From Chrysemys picta bellii (lineage: Eukaryota; Chordata; Testudines; Emydidae), in assembly GCF_011386835.1 (NCBI RefSeq), contig NC_088798.1, positions 868,001 through 932,000 of the forward strand: a stretch of DNA of 64,000 nucleotides, written 5' to 3'. Positions 10,382 to 22,659 of this stretch are shown in pieces. Made by a program: the position numbers and the translations under genes. The notes under the pieces were generated by a model. It saw only the letters and a program-made list of their open reading frames with translations. It was not told the origin of the DNA and did no database searches. Each line of letters begins with the position of its first letter. Position 1 is the stretch's first letter.

Positions 10382-12725
10382 TATAGATTCCAAGACTAGA
10401 AAGGAACCACTTTGACCATCTAGTCTGACCTCCTGTGTAACACGGGCCAGAGAACTTCCCCAAAATAATTCCTAGATCATATATTGTAGAAAAACATCCA
10501 ATTTTGAGTTAAAAATTGTCTGTGATGAAGAATCCGCCATGACCGTTGGTAAATTGTTCCAATGGTTAATTACTCTCTCTATTATAAATTAAAGCCTTAT
10601 TTCTACTCTGAATTTGTCTAGCTTCAACTTCCAGCCATTGGATCATGTTAGACCTGTCTCTGCTAGATTGAAGAACCCAGTATTAAATATTTATTTCCAT
10701 GTAGATACTTAGAACGTTAAGGGGTAACTTGAGTATAGTCTCTTTGTTAAGCTAAGTAGATTGAGCTCTTTGAGTCTATTACTATAAGGCAGGTTTTCTA
10801 ATCCTTTAATCATTCTCATGGCTCTTCTCTAAACCTTCTCCAATTTATCAACATCCTGTTTGAATTGTGGGCACCCAGCATTCCTCCAGCTGTCTCACTA
10901 GTGATCAGTCTAGAAGTAAAATAGCCTCTCTACTTCTACACAAGAGTCCCCTGTTTATGCACCCCAGGATCCATGGCTCTTTTGGCCACAGCATCACGGT
11001 GGGAGCTCATGTTTAAGGCTTGCAGGGGCCTCCTGCCATTCTCTGCTTCAGTCCCAGGGGCTGCAGACTCTGGAGCTGACAGCTAGTGGGGCCCTGGCAG
11101 GGTTCCAGCGACCGGGGGCCCCCTGCAAAGTTCCGGCAACAGGTGACAGATTCCTGAGGGTTCCAGCGATGGGCAGCAGTCTTGCGTGGGGGGAGGGAGA
11201 CCCTCGGGCAAGCGGCTGGGGGTGTCCCATTTTCTATTTGGGAGATATGGTCACCCTGCAGCTCCCAGCCGCCATGGGCAGAGGGGGAACACCACAGCTC
11301 CCAGCCACCATAGTGGTGGAGGAAACCACGGAGCCGCAGCAGCAAAAGTTACAGACAGATCACAGCTTCCGTTAATTTTTGTTTATTGCCCGTTACCTGT
11401 CCATGATTTTTACTAAAAATAACCATGACAAAATCTTAGCCTTAGTCATGTTCAGCTGATTATCCATCACAACCCTCCAATTGTTTTCAGAGTCACTGAT
11501 TCCCAGGACAAAGTCCCCCATCCTGTAAGTACGGCTTACATTTCTTTGTTCCTAGCTGTATACATTTACCTTAGCTGCAGGTTTGTGCCCAGTTTACCAA
11601 GCAGGCCAGATTGCTCTGGGTCTTTAACATGTCATCTTCATTATTCCCCCAGTTTGTGTCATCTGCACACTTTATCCATGATCATTTTCTGTTTTCTTCC
11701 AGGTCATTGATAAAAATATTAAATAGCATAGGGCCCAGAACTGATCCCTGCGGGACTCAACTGGAAACGCACCATCTCAGTGACAATCCCTCATTTACAA
11801 TTGCATTTTGAGTCCTGTCAGCCAGTTTTTAATCCATTTAATATAGGCCATGTTAATTTTATATCATTCTAGTTTTTTAAACAAAATGCCATGTGGTACC
11901 GAATGAAATGCCTTACAGAAGTCTAAGTATATGACGTCAACACTATTTCCTTATCAAAGTTGTAATCTCATAAAAAAGATATCAAGTTAGTTTGACAGGA
12001 TCTGTTTTCCATAACCCATGTTGATTTGCATTAATTACATTACCCTCCTTCGGTTCTTTATTAATTGACTCCCATATCAGCCAGTCCATTATCTTGCCTG
12101 GGATTGATGTTAAACTGCCAGACCTATATTTACCTGGGTCATCCCGTTTACCCTTTTTAAAAGTTGGCACAATGTTAGCTTTCTGCATTTCTACCAACTT
12201 CCATTTTCCTTCCATTTGTTACATTATTATTTTTTGTATGGCTGCCTTCACTTCCCCCCAAGATCGGTTTTTGAATCGGCATGACTTTCTTCCTCAGTTG
12301 TGGGATTGTGGCTTTTGGGGCATCTTGTAAGGTGTTCTTAAATGATTTCCAATTATCATTCACATTTTTCAGTTTAAATTCTTCCTCCTGGCTGATTTGG
12401 TTCATATTTGTTTCAGCTTTGTGAAATTGGCAAATATATATCACTGGTCTAGACTTTATTCTGCTCACACATTATAAGTGTGATCAAGTTATGATCACTT
12501 ATATCTAAGATGCCTTTATTTTTTTAGTTCTGTGATCAGTTCCTTTTTATCTGTTAAGTCAAGGTCTAATAAAGTATTCCCCTGTGTTGGCTGCAACACT
12601 TTCTGAATTAGGAAATTGTCATCTATAATGTTTAAAAATTCCCAGGATATTTGAGTACTGGCAGCATATGTCACTCAGACTGAAGTTCCCCATGATCATA
12701 CAGTTTTTCAATAAGGTCTTGCAAG
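10382..12725 (-). mobile_element. Older CR1 LINE, minus strand, interrupted by a hAT-like element
   Basis: This diverged CR1 copy has a 3' UTR from about 10382. ORF2 relics include NPCGTPLET-like RT sequence around 11700-11770, a PGK-I-MD block (11982-12215) and linker sequence to 12470. The endonuclease-proximal part is recognisable around 12660-12700, where the minus strand reads towards the 'GDFN' region ('gaagttccccatgatca' on the plus strand). The catalytic region is decayed ('tgtgtcatctgcacac' gives a stop). The copy is split at 11013/11445 by a GC-rich element. The edges are approximate. Confidence 0.85.
11014..11444. mobile_element. hAT-like element with GC-rich core, nested in CR1
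   Basis: The insert begins TAAGGCTTGCAGG and ends with the complement of TAAGGCTAAGATTTTG, so its termini share TAAGGCT. It is flanked by CTCATGTT (11006-11013) and GTCATGTT (11445-11452), an 8-bp duplication with one mismatch. Deleting it rejoins the CR1 sequence 'gggagctcatgttcagctg'. The GC-rich interior gives spurious ORFs on both strands (for example 11013-11345 and 11169-11375). Related arms occur at 23955-24078 and 49975-50505. Confidence 0.82.
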
Positions 12726-12975
12726 GAATTGCCATATCTGTTACAACCATAACTGTACCCAGTATTCTAGATGAGGTTTTACCGGTGCCTTATGCTATGG
12801 CAGTACATACTTCCCTATTTCTGCTGCAGATGCCTCGCCTGATACATCCTAGGATCGCATTTGCCTCTCTCTCTCAGGGCTGCATCACACTGGTGGCTAA
12901 TAATTGTCCTTTGATCAACTTAATACAGCCAGGTCTTTCTCCTCCTCCTGTCGTTTCCGATGAGCCCTTGTATGT
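12726..12975 (-). mobile_element. CR1 fragment, minus strand
   Basis: The sequence from 'agtattctagatgaggtttt' to the end matches, with substitutions, the same CR1 region that is present at about 53350-53540 in this window (shared 'ctgatcca..atcctaggat', 'tgcatcaca', 'aggtctttctcctcctc'). The 105-codon plus-strand ORF over it is a shadow. Confidence 0.72.
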
Positions 12976-14913
12976 GAAGGTGTAATCTGTTCATATTTTT
13001 TTAAAGGCACTGTTTATACAGAGCACAGATCAAAGGGGGCCCAGATCCTGATTGGGGCCTTTGTGTGCTAACGTTAATCTAAATTATTAATCAAGTAAAC
13101 AAAAATGTACAGCGTTGGGAAATAATGAGATGTTTACTTGTATACACACATTTTGGAAACTTAACATTCTACCCCGAATTACTCTCCTTAGTATATGGGC
13201 TGTGAGCAGGCTGGTGTGCTGGGGATCCCGTGGAGGAATTTTTGAGGAGACAACACAGCTGTGACTGGCTTATGTTCCAGCTTCAGAGCTGGAGTAGCCC
13301 CCATTCCACCCGAACTTCCTCTCCATGGGGGAAATGGCTGATAGTTGTGCATAGCCACAGATCCATCAGACTTGCTCTTCCTGCAGTCTGTCCTACCCAG
13401 AAGTCCCTACTGAGGAGGTGCACAGCGTCCTTGCTCAGCTCAGCTCCCATGTATACATCCCTACATAGCCTTCCCAAATCCTACCCATCCTGCTGTGCTG
13501 CAGAAACATACCAGTTCTGCTGCAGACATGACTCTGTTTCTAAAAAAAACAATAAAAAAATACTCCAGATATCCTTTAGAACAGGATATACTCCTGAAGA
13601 ACTGATGGTGCATATTTTGCAAAAGAATATTTGACCCTTAAGTACTGTACAGTCTCCTAGTATAGTCCTTTGTTTATTTTGTCGATGTGCTGTCCTTTAT
13701 TCCCTGACTAAATCAACATGTGCTACTTACCATACTATCATTTAAACTCCTTGTTAAATTACAGTTGCATGTGTACCCTATAATTGCCAGTGAAACACAC
13801 TGTGATATTTTTATACAAATGAAACTACACAGACCTGCATTGTACTGTACTGAATATTAGATGGCGATCCTTGCTTTGTAGTTTAGGGTAAAACATGTGC
13901 CTGATCAGAATGGCTCATCATCTTCTGTTGCTATAAACTACTAAGAAAGCATGTGATCAGTGACTTCCAATATCTGATTCTTCAAAATATCCCTGCCAAC
14001 GAAATAGTCATGAGCTTGTTAGTTATATAGAATCCATAACATGCAATGGTTAAATATTAATATTCATAGACTGTGCTTAAAGATCAAGAATGAATCCTAT
14101 GGAATGAAACCTAGGAAGTTTGATTGGTGGCTCTGTGAAATTTCATAAGGAGGTCATAGAGATTTAAGCTTTGCCTTATGAAAGGAAGTCACTGTTTCAT
14201 GAACTTGATCAACAATTAAGTGGAATTGCTGATTTAGAATATAGAAGAATTTAGACGAATGTGTCTTTCAAGGTCTGATTTAATCACTTAAAAATGTAGC
14301 TAGGCTGCTTGACAAAGGACCAGACTCTTCACTTTGAAAGACGAATTGTCTTTCTTGCCCATCTTTCCCCATTTTGTTAATCATATAGATGCCCTTTTTC
14401 AAGCAGTTCCGTTAAATTAATGAGGCCACCTCATTCAGAGGTGTGGCTGATTTAAGATTAACTTCCTTGATAGCCATTAGCAGTCTGCAGGGTCTAATTT
14501 CTTCAGTTAGTGATGAGGGAGCTGACCCTGCTCGTCCGTTGGAGCATAGTGCTTTGCATCCAGAGAGATGGTATTTATATGGTGGTTTAGAGACTGGAGA
14601 CCATCTGTGTAATCAGGGTTAATTGCATTATATAATATATTCCTTTCCACTTTATGATATTTTTAAAAGCCTTAAAATTAAGGGGGTAAGAGTTTGAATC
14701 CTCTTTTGGGTATCTCACTGAATTATAAATTGATTCTTGTTTATAATCTTACACATTTTCTTTGCAAGTGTTTCCTAGCAGTGTTCCACTTTGTCATCCA
14801 CCACACAGGGCCAAGGAAAAAGATTTCCTCTTGATTTTTTGCTTTAGTATAATTACTGCCAAATGGCAAATACTTTTGTCTGCTGTGTCCAGGGGTGTGC
14901 TATTGGTAGTGAG
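12976..14913. other. Unassigned non-coding stretch
   Basis: No recognisable gene or repeat. The longest open frame (13230-13634, 134 codons) has no domain, no convincing splice sites and no codon pattern that I can support as coding. Confidence 0.5.
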
Positions 14914-15466
14914 CTAAGTTCCCTCTAAGCTGCACATGTTTGCAGCAGGATATCAAGGGCCGCGCAGGTGGGGAGAAGCACCTCTCCCCTGGGCACGGCA
15001 GCGCTGTGGCTGGGGGAGAGGTGCCTTGCCGTGGCAGCGCTGGGGCCCAGGGAGAGGCACTTTCTCCCGGTTCTGGGCTGTTGCGGCAAGAGAGGGCTGG
15101 GGGAGTCCTCTCTCCCTGCTACAGCCCCGGGGCAGCCTGCACCCCAAATCCATCATTGCCGGAGCCCTCAGCCCCCCCCCCCCCCCACTCCAACCCTCTG
15201 CCCCAGCCCTGAGCCCCATCCCACACCATGAACCCCTCATCCCTGGCCGCACCCCAGAACCCTCACCCCTAGCTGGAGCCCTCTGACCCAACCCTGAGCC
15301 CCCTCTTGCACCCCAAACCCCTCATCCCCACTCCAGAGCATGCACCCCCAACCAGAGCCCTCCCCCCCACCCCAAATCCCTCTGCCCCACCCCCCATCAC
15401 CTCCATATTGGTGCACATAACAAAATTCGTTCTGCCCATAGATGTAAAACATAGGAGGGAACATTG
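14914..15466. mobile_element. GC-rich transposon-like element with terminal inverted repeats
   Basis: The left end CTAAGTTCCCTCTAAGCTGC and the right end GGAGGGAACATTG are inverted copies around GTTCCCTC. The flanks GTAGTGAG (14906-14913) and GTACAGAG (15467-15474) agree at six of eight positions, a possible decayed hAT-type duplication. The interior has a C-rich, roughly 30-bp periodic tract (about 15170-15400) that yields proline-rich phantom ORFs. The right terminus ('cctccatattggtgca..', 'caaaattcgttc') recurs at 48902-48980, showing a dispersed family. Confidence 0.68.
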
Positions 15467-18400
15467 GTACAGAGTGTGTGAAAGAAGGAACATTGGATAG
15501 GGTTTTTTCGGATGTTTTAACTTGCCCAGAGAGTACTACCCATCGGCACTGTCTGAATCAAGGAGTCTAACTGACGAAACGTGCTAGGAAGAAGGGCTGG
15601 TAAAACCAGTCTATAGATGTTATGACAAGTATGTTACATTTTTTCCTCCATAGGAGAGTGACTGATTGGCTGTAGATGTTCCTGACATCATCTGACAAAA
15701 AGGGTTACTTTATCTGAAAACAGCACAGTTACAGATGAGAGAGCTCCAGAAAAGTGTCACTCATTTTTACTAGTGACATTCATCACTTCCTAATTATAGC
15801 TGCTTTCAGGTAAAGAAACAAGTTCTCTTCACTGTCCCTTTAGAGAGGCTCTGCAGTACCCAGAGAGGGTTAAAGCATTTTCTTTATGCCAGTGGCACTG
15901 TAAGCAAAGGGATTAAATTTATTAACTTTGTGTGTATATGTATTACATATACATACACGTGCATACACATGCTCTGTGTAAAATTGGTAATGACCACAAT
16001 AGTCAAGGTTGCATAACTCTTTCTAGTGTAAGCACCTCTTTTCAGCTACCAAATATTTATGGAGTGTTGAAGGCTGAATTTTTCCATTTTTATGTATTTT
16101 TTAAACAGAGATCAAAATAGTTTAAGCAGTTTTGAGAGTAAGAAGAATGGCAGAAAGAGAAACTTTTCCCATTAAAAAAAATAGAAATTTGGTAGTGAAA
16201 TGGAGAGGTGACTTTTACTGTTCTGAAAAAATGTCTCTTTGTGCATGTTTGTGTGTTTGTTTGCACTGGAGTTATGTTTTTGAGATGTTAGTAACAAATT
16301 ATTGATGTGTAAAATTTTCAACAGCATCAAAGTGATTTAGAAACCTGAATCCCCATGGAAAAGCTAAAAAATGTTGGGGGGTTAAAAGTGGTTCCTCTGT
16401 AACTCATCTCTTATTTTCTTTCTGTTTTGGGGCTCCTCAACATCCATTTCATCCTGATCTTCAAGGCCTGAAATGAGAGGTCTGCCTTTTATTCTGTCCT
16501 GGGAGGGCTGCACATGGCTCGCTCCCTTACCTTGTTCCTGGATTCACTGGATGGGTGTTTGGAAGCTCTCTCTGCTTGCTATACCTCCTCCTAGGGACTG
16601 AGCACTTGCTACCTCAGTGTGGTGGCTTGTGCCAAGGTTTCTTGAAAAGCAGTGTAAAATGGGTCAGTTGTTTGGTTTTGATTGTGGCGTTATGGTGAGC
16701 TTTTCAAAAGCATTCAGTGTTGGCCTACCTCAGCTCCCATTGAAGTCAGTGGTAAAGCTCCCCGAGTTAGGTCAGTTTTGAGAGCTTTTGAAAAATCCGA
16801 CCCTTGTGGCCACGTTTCAGATGTCTAGTGCAAGCACTGCCTAGAGCTCTCCAGTGCTGATTCCAAAGCCACCTCCGTTTCTTGGCATAAGAGCCGACAT
16901 TAACAGCTGCATCTATTATCTGATGGACTTGTTAATCTGAAAGCTTCATGTCTGCCCGAGTCCTTTGAATAGTGGAGTATCTGAATTTTAATTGGTTTGA
17001 TCCTAAATTCCATGTAGGTTTCAACTCTTCTACTGGACACTAAGATTTATTTTCCTTACAGATGGTGTATCCATATGAAAACAGTTGGCTTGTATTCACC
17101 TTAAAGTGAAAGGAGTACAGTAGATTTACTTTCCTGGGTGTGATATTGTTTACAGTTCAGATAGAACTATATGTCAGTTGAAGTACTGTGTATGCTTACT
17201 CACATATATGCTACATGTTGTACCCATAAGAGAACCTTTCTGTGCAGATTTCTTTTGCTGTATTTCTTTACATGCATGGTTTAATATATGTTCAGCATAC
17301 ATAGGCATGTGGATACCATGTTGTTAGTGTCAATGTCAGTACTTGTGTAGATATATAGATATGGTTTGGAAAGGGAAGAATGGAATAATGAATATTTTTG
17401 GGGGTTGCTGTTTAAATCAGATGACTTTGCAGATGGTGAAGTATTTACAGTTGTTAAAACAATCTCCATTGCCCTGTGATGTCTTGTCTCCTTGCAGCCA
17501 TTTCCTTATTGCTGTAAAAGCAATAATTAAACTCACCTGGTAACGACATCCCAGCACTGATACACATTCTGCCACGGATGCTGATTTCCTGAATCGAGAA
17601 CTCCCATTACATTTGTACACTGGCCTTCCATTGAAATTCAGACTGAAGGGTAAAATCCACAGTCCATAAATGATGTGGGAGCAGATCTCTTATTTTCCTA
17701 CTAGATACAGTCTTGGCTTTCTCTTGGTGAGTAGAGTTTGGACAGTCAGTATTTTCCTATGGGACTGAGATGCTTGTTTGTTTATTTCTTCTTATTTTTG
17801 TAGGCACAACAATGTGCTGGATACGATGCAGGGACAAATCCCTTACCCCGAAGAGTTTGTTTTAAGTGCGTGCCCAGTGCTGCAAACATTTCATAGTAAA
17901 GCACTATGCTTGGTAGTTAGTATTTGCAAACAGCAGGTGAAGATCTATTGTCCTAATCAGCTTGGAAAGCTCTCTGGATTTAGGGGTATCCATAAATACC
18001 TGGAAGTTATAAACAAACCTGATGTAGATTTGAAGGGTTTGAGTACTAATATGGTTGAATAATCTGCAGCCCATATTTGAGGGGATGGGTACTGTCCCCC
18101 TTTATTCAGGCATAGGCTGGTGTCTGTTGCTATTTAGTGGATGTTGTTAGGAAGCATGTGTGCATGTACTTCAATAATAATTTTTAATTGTATTCTCTCC
18201 AATTTGAAATACCTTTTTTTAATCATGTAAAACTGCACAGATAGAAGCAGAGCATTTACATAGCCCAGCTACATATCATCTGGGTTTTCCTGTTTTGGTA
18301 GCAAAGCCTGTTTTTGTTGCCTTTTTTATGATATGGTTTCCAGAGCTGTGCTAGGGCATCTCACAGAAGGCATAGAAAATCCCTGCACCAAAAAGCTTAT

Positions 18401-18734
18401 CATTTAAATGTAGACTTGATTTAATGGTGTAGGGTGACAGACAGAAAAGAGCAGAGGGGATAGGTAATAATAATGTGGTTGCTTTGTTTAAGGCACATGC
18501 ATGTTCCTGTATTTTTTAATGTATGTAAAAATAAAATGGCTCAAATTCAAAGAATAGTGAAAGGAATTGACTCACTCAGGTGAAGCATCGTGGAAGAAAC
18601 GCTAGGGAACTGTAACAACGGAGGCAGGCTGCAGGAAGCAGCACCATAGCATTCTTATTAGCCACCTTTCAGTGGCCAGCAAACTGCTGCTGCTAATAGA
18701 ATTGATTTGAAGACCCTCTTCTCCTACCACTTAA
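15467..18734. other. Mostly unassigned non-coding stretch
   Basis: Apart from the palindromic repeat at 16687-16808 nothing is assignable. A good polypyrimidine/AG acceptor ends at 17804, but the following frame shows no domain and the donor choice is weak. Confidence 0.5.
16687..16808. repeat. Imperfect palindromic interspersed repeat
   Basis: The left arm 'gagcttttcaaaagca' (from 16697) is inverted in the right arm 'agagcttttgaaaaatcc' (to about 16800). Between them lies 'tcccattgaagtcagtgg', a motif I associate with common reptile fold-back repeats. A related but distinct palindrome lies at 19481-19564. Confidence 0.6.
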
Positions 18735-19457
18735 TAGGGTTGCCAGGCGTCCAGTTTTTGACTGAGACGCCCGGTCAAAAAGGGACCCTGGCGGCTCTGG
18801 TCGGCAGTGCCGACCGGGCCATTAAAAGTCTGGTTGGCAGCGCAGCGGGGGCTCGGGGCTAAGGCAGGCTCCCTACCTGCCCTGGCTCTGCACTGCCCCC
18901 GGAAGCGGTCGCTAGGTGCTGGGATGGCCAGGGACTGGGAGGCTCTGCATGCTGCCCCTGCCCCCAGTGCTGGCTCCGCAGCTCTCATTGGCTGGAAACC
19001 ACGACCAGTAGGGCGCGAAGGTAGCTTGCTGCCCCTGCACCTAGAGGCCACAGGGACCTGGCAGCTGCTTCCCCGGAGCCGCAGTAAGCACTGCTGGAAC
19101 ACCGCTCCCCCTCCTGCACCTCAACCCCTGTCCCAGCCCGCAGACCCTCCCATACCCCAAACCCCAGACCCACCCCAGAGCCCTCACCCCCAGCCAGAGC
19201 CCTCACCCTTGCCCCATCCCCAGAGCCCTCTCCTTCACCCCAAACCCCTTATCCCCAGTTCAGAGCTCATACCCCCTCCTGCACCCCAACCCCCTGCCCC
19301 AGCCTAGTGAGAGTGGGGAGGAGGGAGGGAGGATGGAGCAAGCGGCGGCGGGGCCTTGGAGAAGGGATGGGGCATGGGCAGGGCCTCAGAGAAGGGGCAG
19401 GGCAGGGGGTAGGACAGGGGTGTTTGGCTTTGTGTGATTAGAAATTTGGCAACCCTA
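18735..19457. mobile_element. hAT-like element, 723 bp, with perfect 8-bp target duplication
   Basis: The termini TAGGGTTGCCA and TGGCAACCCTA form an 11-bp inverted repeat. They are bordered by identical CCACTTAA copies at 18727-18734 and 19458-19465. The interior is GC-rich and includes a C-rich periodic tract (about 19100-19310) like that at 15170-15400. The 166-codon and 123-codon ORFs over it are proline/arginine-rich shadows with no transposase motif. A second, partial copy of the same right end lies at 49351-49425. Confidence 0.87.
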
Positions 19458-19480
19458 CCACTTAATGTATAAATATCATA

Positions 19481-19564
19481 GGCTGATTTTTCAGAAGTGT
19501 TGAGCAATTTTCTTTGGTTTCACTTGGAGTTGTGGATGCTCAGAACTTCTGAAAATGAGGCTCC
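19481..19564. repeat. Palindromic interspersed repeat
   Basis: The left arm 'ggctgatttttcagaagtgt' is mirrored by the right arm 'cagaacttctgaaaatgagg', with a short spacer between. The whole unit folds on itself. It directly follows the hAT-like element at 18735-19457. Confidence 0.62.
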
Positions 19565-21227
19565 ATAAATTGAACAAATGGATCAAAAATCTGGCTAGCC
19601 GAAACCCTGAAGACGGTTGTAGTTCCAAAGACAGAAATCAGTTGAACTAATGGTTTGTACGGAAGTTTGTATTCTCCAGGAAATTTGTTCCAGACTTAAT
19701 TATTTTAAATATATGTATTATTTGTTGGTGGAAAGATTGAAGTGGATAATTATCTACCAGCTCCTGAAAGATTAATTTGTGGGGAAGGTGTTGCCAGAGT
19801 GAAGTCTTTTACATGAAGGGTGAGTGAGGCCATCTGTCAGGATTACTCTGTGCTGCTTTTATGATGCTGTTAGAAACTGATCGTCTAGGAACAGTCAGTC
19901 GCCTGTTTCAAGTCCTTGTGCACTCATACTGAAGTGAGACATGGTGCTCCAGGGAAAGTGCTCTCATACCTGCATATAGCTTAAATGCCATCTTGGAGAA
20001 AGATGAATCAGATGTTAATTGTAAATCTGGATTTCACTTATATATTTTTTTCTCATTAAAAATTAGTCTAATTCAGTGTATCTGAACACACACAACTTCT
20101 GTGGTTATCCACCATAACAATGTTCCTTTGAAATAGTTCTGTGATTATGCAAATACATTGTTTTAACAGAGGGGAGACTCGATTTTGGAAACTGATTAGG
20201 AAGAATGTTCTTTGTTGCTAGATTAAGACTCTGAGGGCAACAGTTGATTTCATCATTTGTTTTGAAGAGGGGAATTACAGGTCCATATTTTTCTCATCCA
20301 TTAAAAAGCAGTTTGACTAAAATAGCAGTTTTAATCTGTTTTAATGATGCTTTCCCTGTGTGGAAGGGGCTATGAGATATTTAAGTCTAAAAGTCTATTA
20401 GTAATTGACTAAGTTATGGGAATTGTTTACAAATCATACAGTGACTATTGCTTTCCATTGCTAATTATGTATAGCTGACCTTTATCCTTGGTTTAAAGTG
20501 TAATTAAGGAATACGTGCCACTGTGTATTCAAAATACAATAAAATTATGTCATGCACTGATTGCATAATAGTGAGTGGCAGGTACAAATGAAACACTTGT
20601 ATTTTAACTTATATACCTTTTCTTAAGAAAATACCATGATTCCAGTCTTTATTTAAGGACCTCATCAAATATTTTTCTGCTATAGTTCTAATAATATTAG
20701 CTAGCAAGATCCTTATGTAAACATGATTTTGGCACGCAAGATGCTGCCTTGTTTTTTTGGCCAGTGTAGGTAAGACCAAATTCTCTTGTTTCTTTTTCTT
20801 TTGTTCATCATGGTTGTATCTGAGCACCTAAATACATACAGTGAATAGATAGATACTATATGATGGTGTGGTATAAAGATGTTATTGACTTAACTTTTTT
20901 AATGTGCATATTACTTACACTGTTTTTTCAGATGATCCCCAAAAAGTGCTCATAAAACATTCATTCCAGTCTACTCCATGGTGTATTCTCTGTATAGGAT
21001 ATCACATTTTACAATTTTTTTATCAGCGACTTTCCTATACCTCCCACTGTAAAGCCAGACTCCTTTATTTACTGTGTGTCCATTTTTAGAGGCCTCAGAG
21101 GAGAGAGAGAGAGAGATTCTCTGTTCATAATACCACGATTCCTTAGGACTCCTCTCTCTGGATCTGCCAGGGCTACACATAAGTGTTGTGTTCTGCTGGG
21201 GGAACCTCTGCTTTCCAGTAGCACATA
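19565..21227. other. Unassigned non-coding stretch
   Basis: AT-rich sequence without recognisable genes. It contains a (GA)n run near 21096-21117. Confidence 0.5.
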
Positions 21228-21290
21228 TCATAGAATCATAGAAGATTCGGGTTGGAAGAGACCTCAGCAGGTCATCCATATCCTCTGCTT
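21228..21290 (-). mobile_element. Very short CR1 3' end
   Basis: The segment carries the CR1 terminal motif 'tcatagaatcatagaagatt', then 'gggttggaagagacctcagc' and 'aggtcatcca', in reverse orientation. Only about 60 bp are present. Confidence 0.85.
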
Positions 21291-21445
21291 CTAGGCTTGA
21301 TGGTTTCAGATATTGGCGCTTACACCTGTCACTGGGCCAGGATTGAATGTTGTCCATCAATCCTCAAGGCAGTGCATTTTTAAAGGGGATTTTACATTTG
21401 AGGGGAAAGGAGGAGATTTTTCTCTGTTTAGTGGTGGTGATGGCA

Positions 21446-21566
21446 TAGGGTGACCAGATGTCCTGATTTTATAGGGACAGTCCAGATATTTGGGGCTTTT
21501 TCTTACATAGGTGCCCACTCCCCACCCTCTGTCCCAATTTTTCACACTTGCTGTTTGGTCGCCCTA
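21446..21566. mobile_element. 121-bp MITE, hAT-like
   Basis: The termini TAGGGTGACCA and TGGTCGCCCTA are inverted repeats with one mismatch. The flanks TGATGGCA (21438-21445) and TGATGGCG (21567-21574) are an 8-bp duplication with one mismatch. The interior ('gatgtcctgattttataggg') is non-coding. The termini resemble, but are not the same as, the TAGGGTTGCCA family at 18735. Confidence 0.85.
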
Positions 21567-22659
21567 TGATGGCGGCAGTTGTTTTTTGAAAGGAAGCTGA
21601 GGGGAGCTGCTCAAGAATTTTGAATGTAGTCCCAGTGGAGATGCATTTGAAGGCAGAGTGATGCAGAGGTGGCCAAAGCTACATCATAAATAGAGAGTGT
21701 ATGACATGGGTTTCACTTCCATCCATATTCTTTGTCATTTTGCAATGCTGTGCTGTATACCAGGGCTCCCAAAGCATTCCTGAGAGTAACTCAACCTAAT
21801 TCAATATAAATCAAACATTAAAACTGCTGGAAAGTTGTCTCCATGTGTCCTTGCTTTTTTATTCCTACTCATGGCCATGCATGTTGCACTGGATTGCTCT
21901 CCTAGCAAGAGGCACCTGCTGAAGAGGGCATCTTGGTCCTTACTCGGATGCTAACAATCCTTGTCTTTATTACTGTTGAAGCCACAGTGATGCAGGCATG
22001 ATAAATGTATAGATTGACCCTCACAAGTGCTCAGATACTACAATGAGTGCTGTCTGAATGTTTAGATAGCACAAGACTATGCCAAGGCTCTATAATTGGT
22101 AGGGAAATGAATGCTGCCAATGCATAGCCAATTCCTATGTCAACTGCAGTGCTATTCCAACCTGCCCTGAAGTGCAAGAACTCCTGAATTTCTTCTGCAG
22201 CCAATCTATCATTTATTCACTATGGTTGAATTTTATATAAATAATCCTACCTACCTTTTTCTTACAGTTGCACTGTTTGAGTCATAAACAGCAAATAGAA
22301 TGATGCAGTGCCTTTAAAGAGAAGAAAGTAAGCAAGAAAAATGCATCTCCAAACAGAACACAGGCGCAGTTTAGAAAACAGTGGCTAGAGCACTGATACT
22401 TGGTAAACAATCTGTCCTGCCATAGTGTATGATAAGAGATCAGAACATGGGGGGGAAAGTCTAAACACAAGCACATGCACTCTCTAACCCAAGAAAATAA
22501 TCACCAATATTTGAGGGAAAATACTGCCCTGCCTGAGCACAGTTAGCTGATGTCTGCTCAGACTGGGCTTCCAGTGAGTAAATGTTTATAATAGTCCCCA
22601 GAGCACTTGGCTAGTAGCATGCTGTGGAGTAGTGTTTTGGTACATATGTCCTTCTCTGA
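21567..22659. other. Unassigned non-coding stretch
   Basis: I see no gene or named repeat between the MITE and the MIR-like element. Confidence 0.5.

Noticed and set aside
13230..13634. 134-codon plus-strand ORF, the longest outside recognised repeats
   Set aside because: No domain, no convincing splice signals, low-information composition at its end; compatible with chance.
17778..18062. 94-codon ORF after a strong polypyrimidine/AG acceptor (AG at 17803-17804), possible exon
   Set aside because: No domain or signal peptide, ambiguous donor (cag|gtgaag near 17936), and no partner exon. A 5'UTR exon cannot be excluded, but nothing supports it.
18807..19307. 166-codon proline-rich ORF
   Set aside because: Lies wholly inside a non-autonomous transposon with inverted ends and target duplication; the frame follows the C-rich periodic tract.
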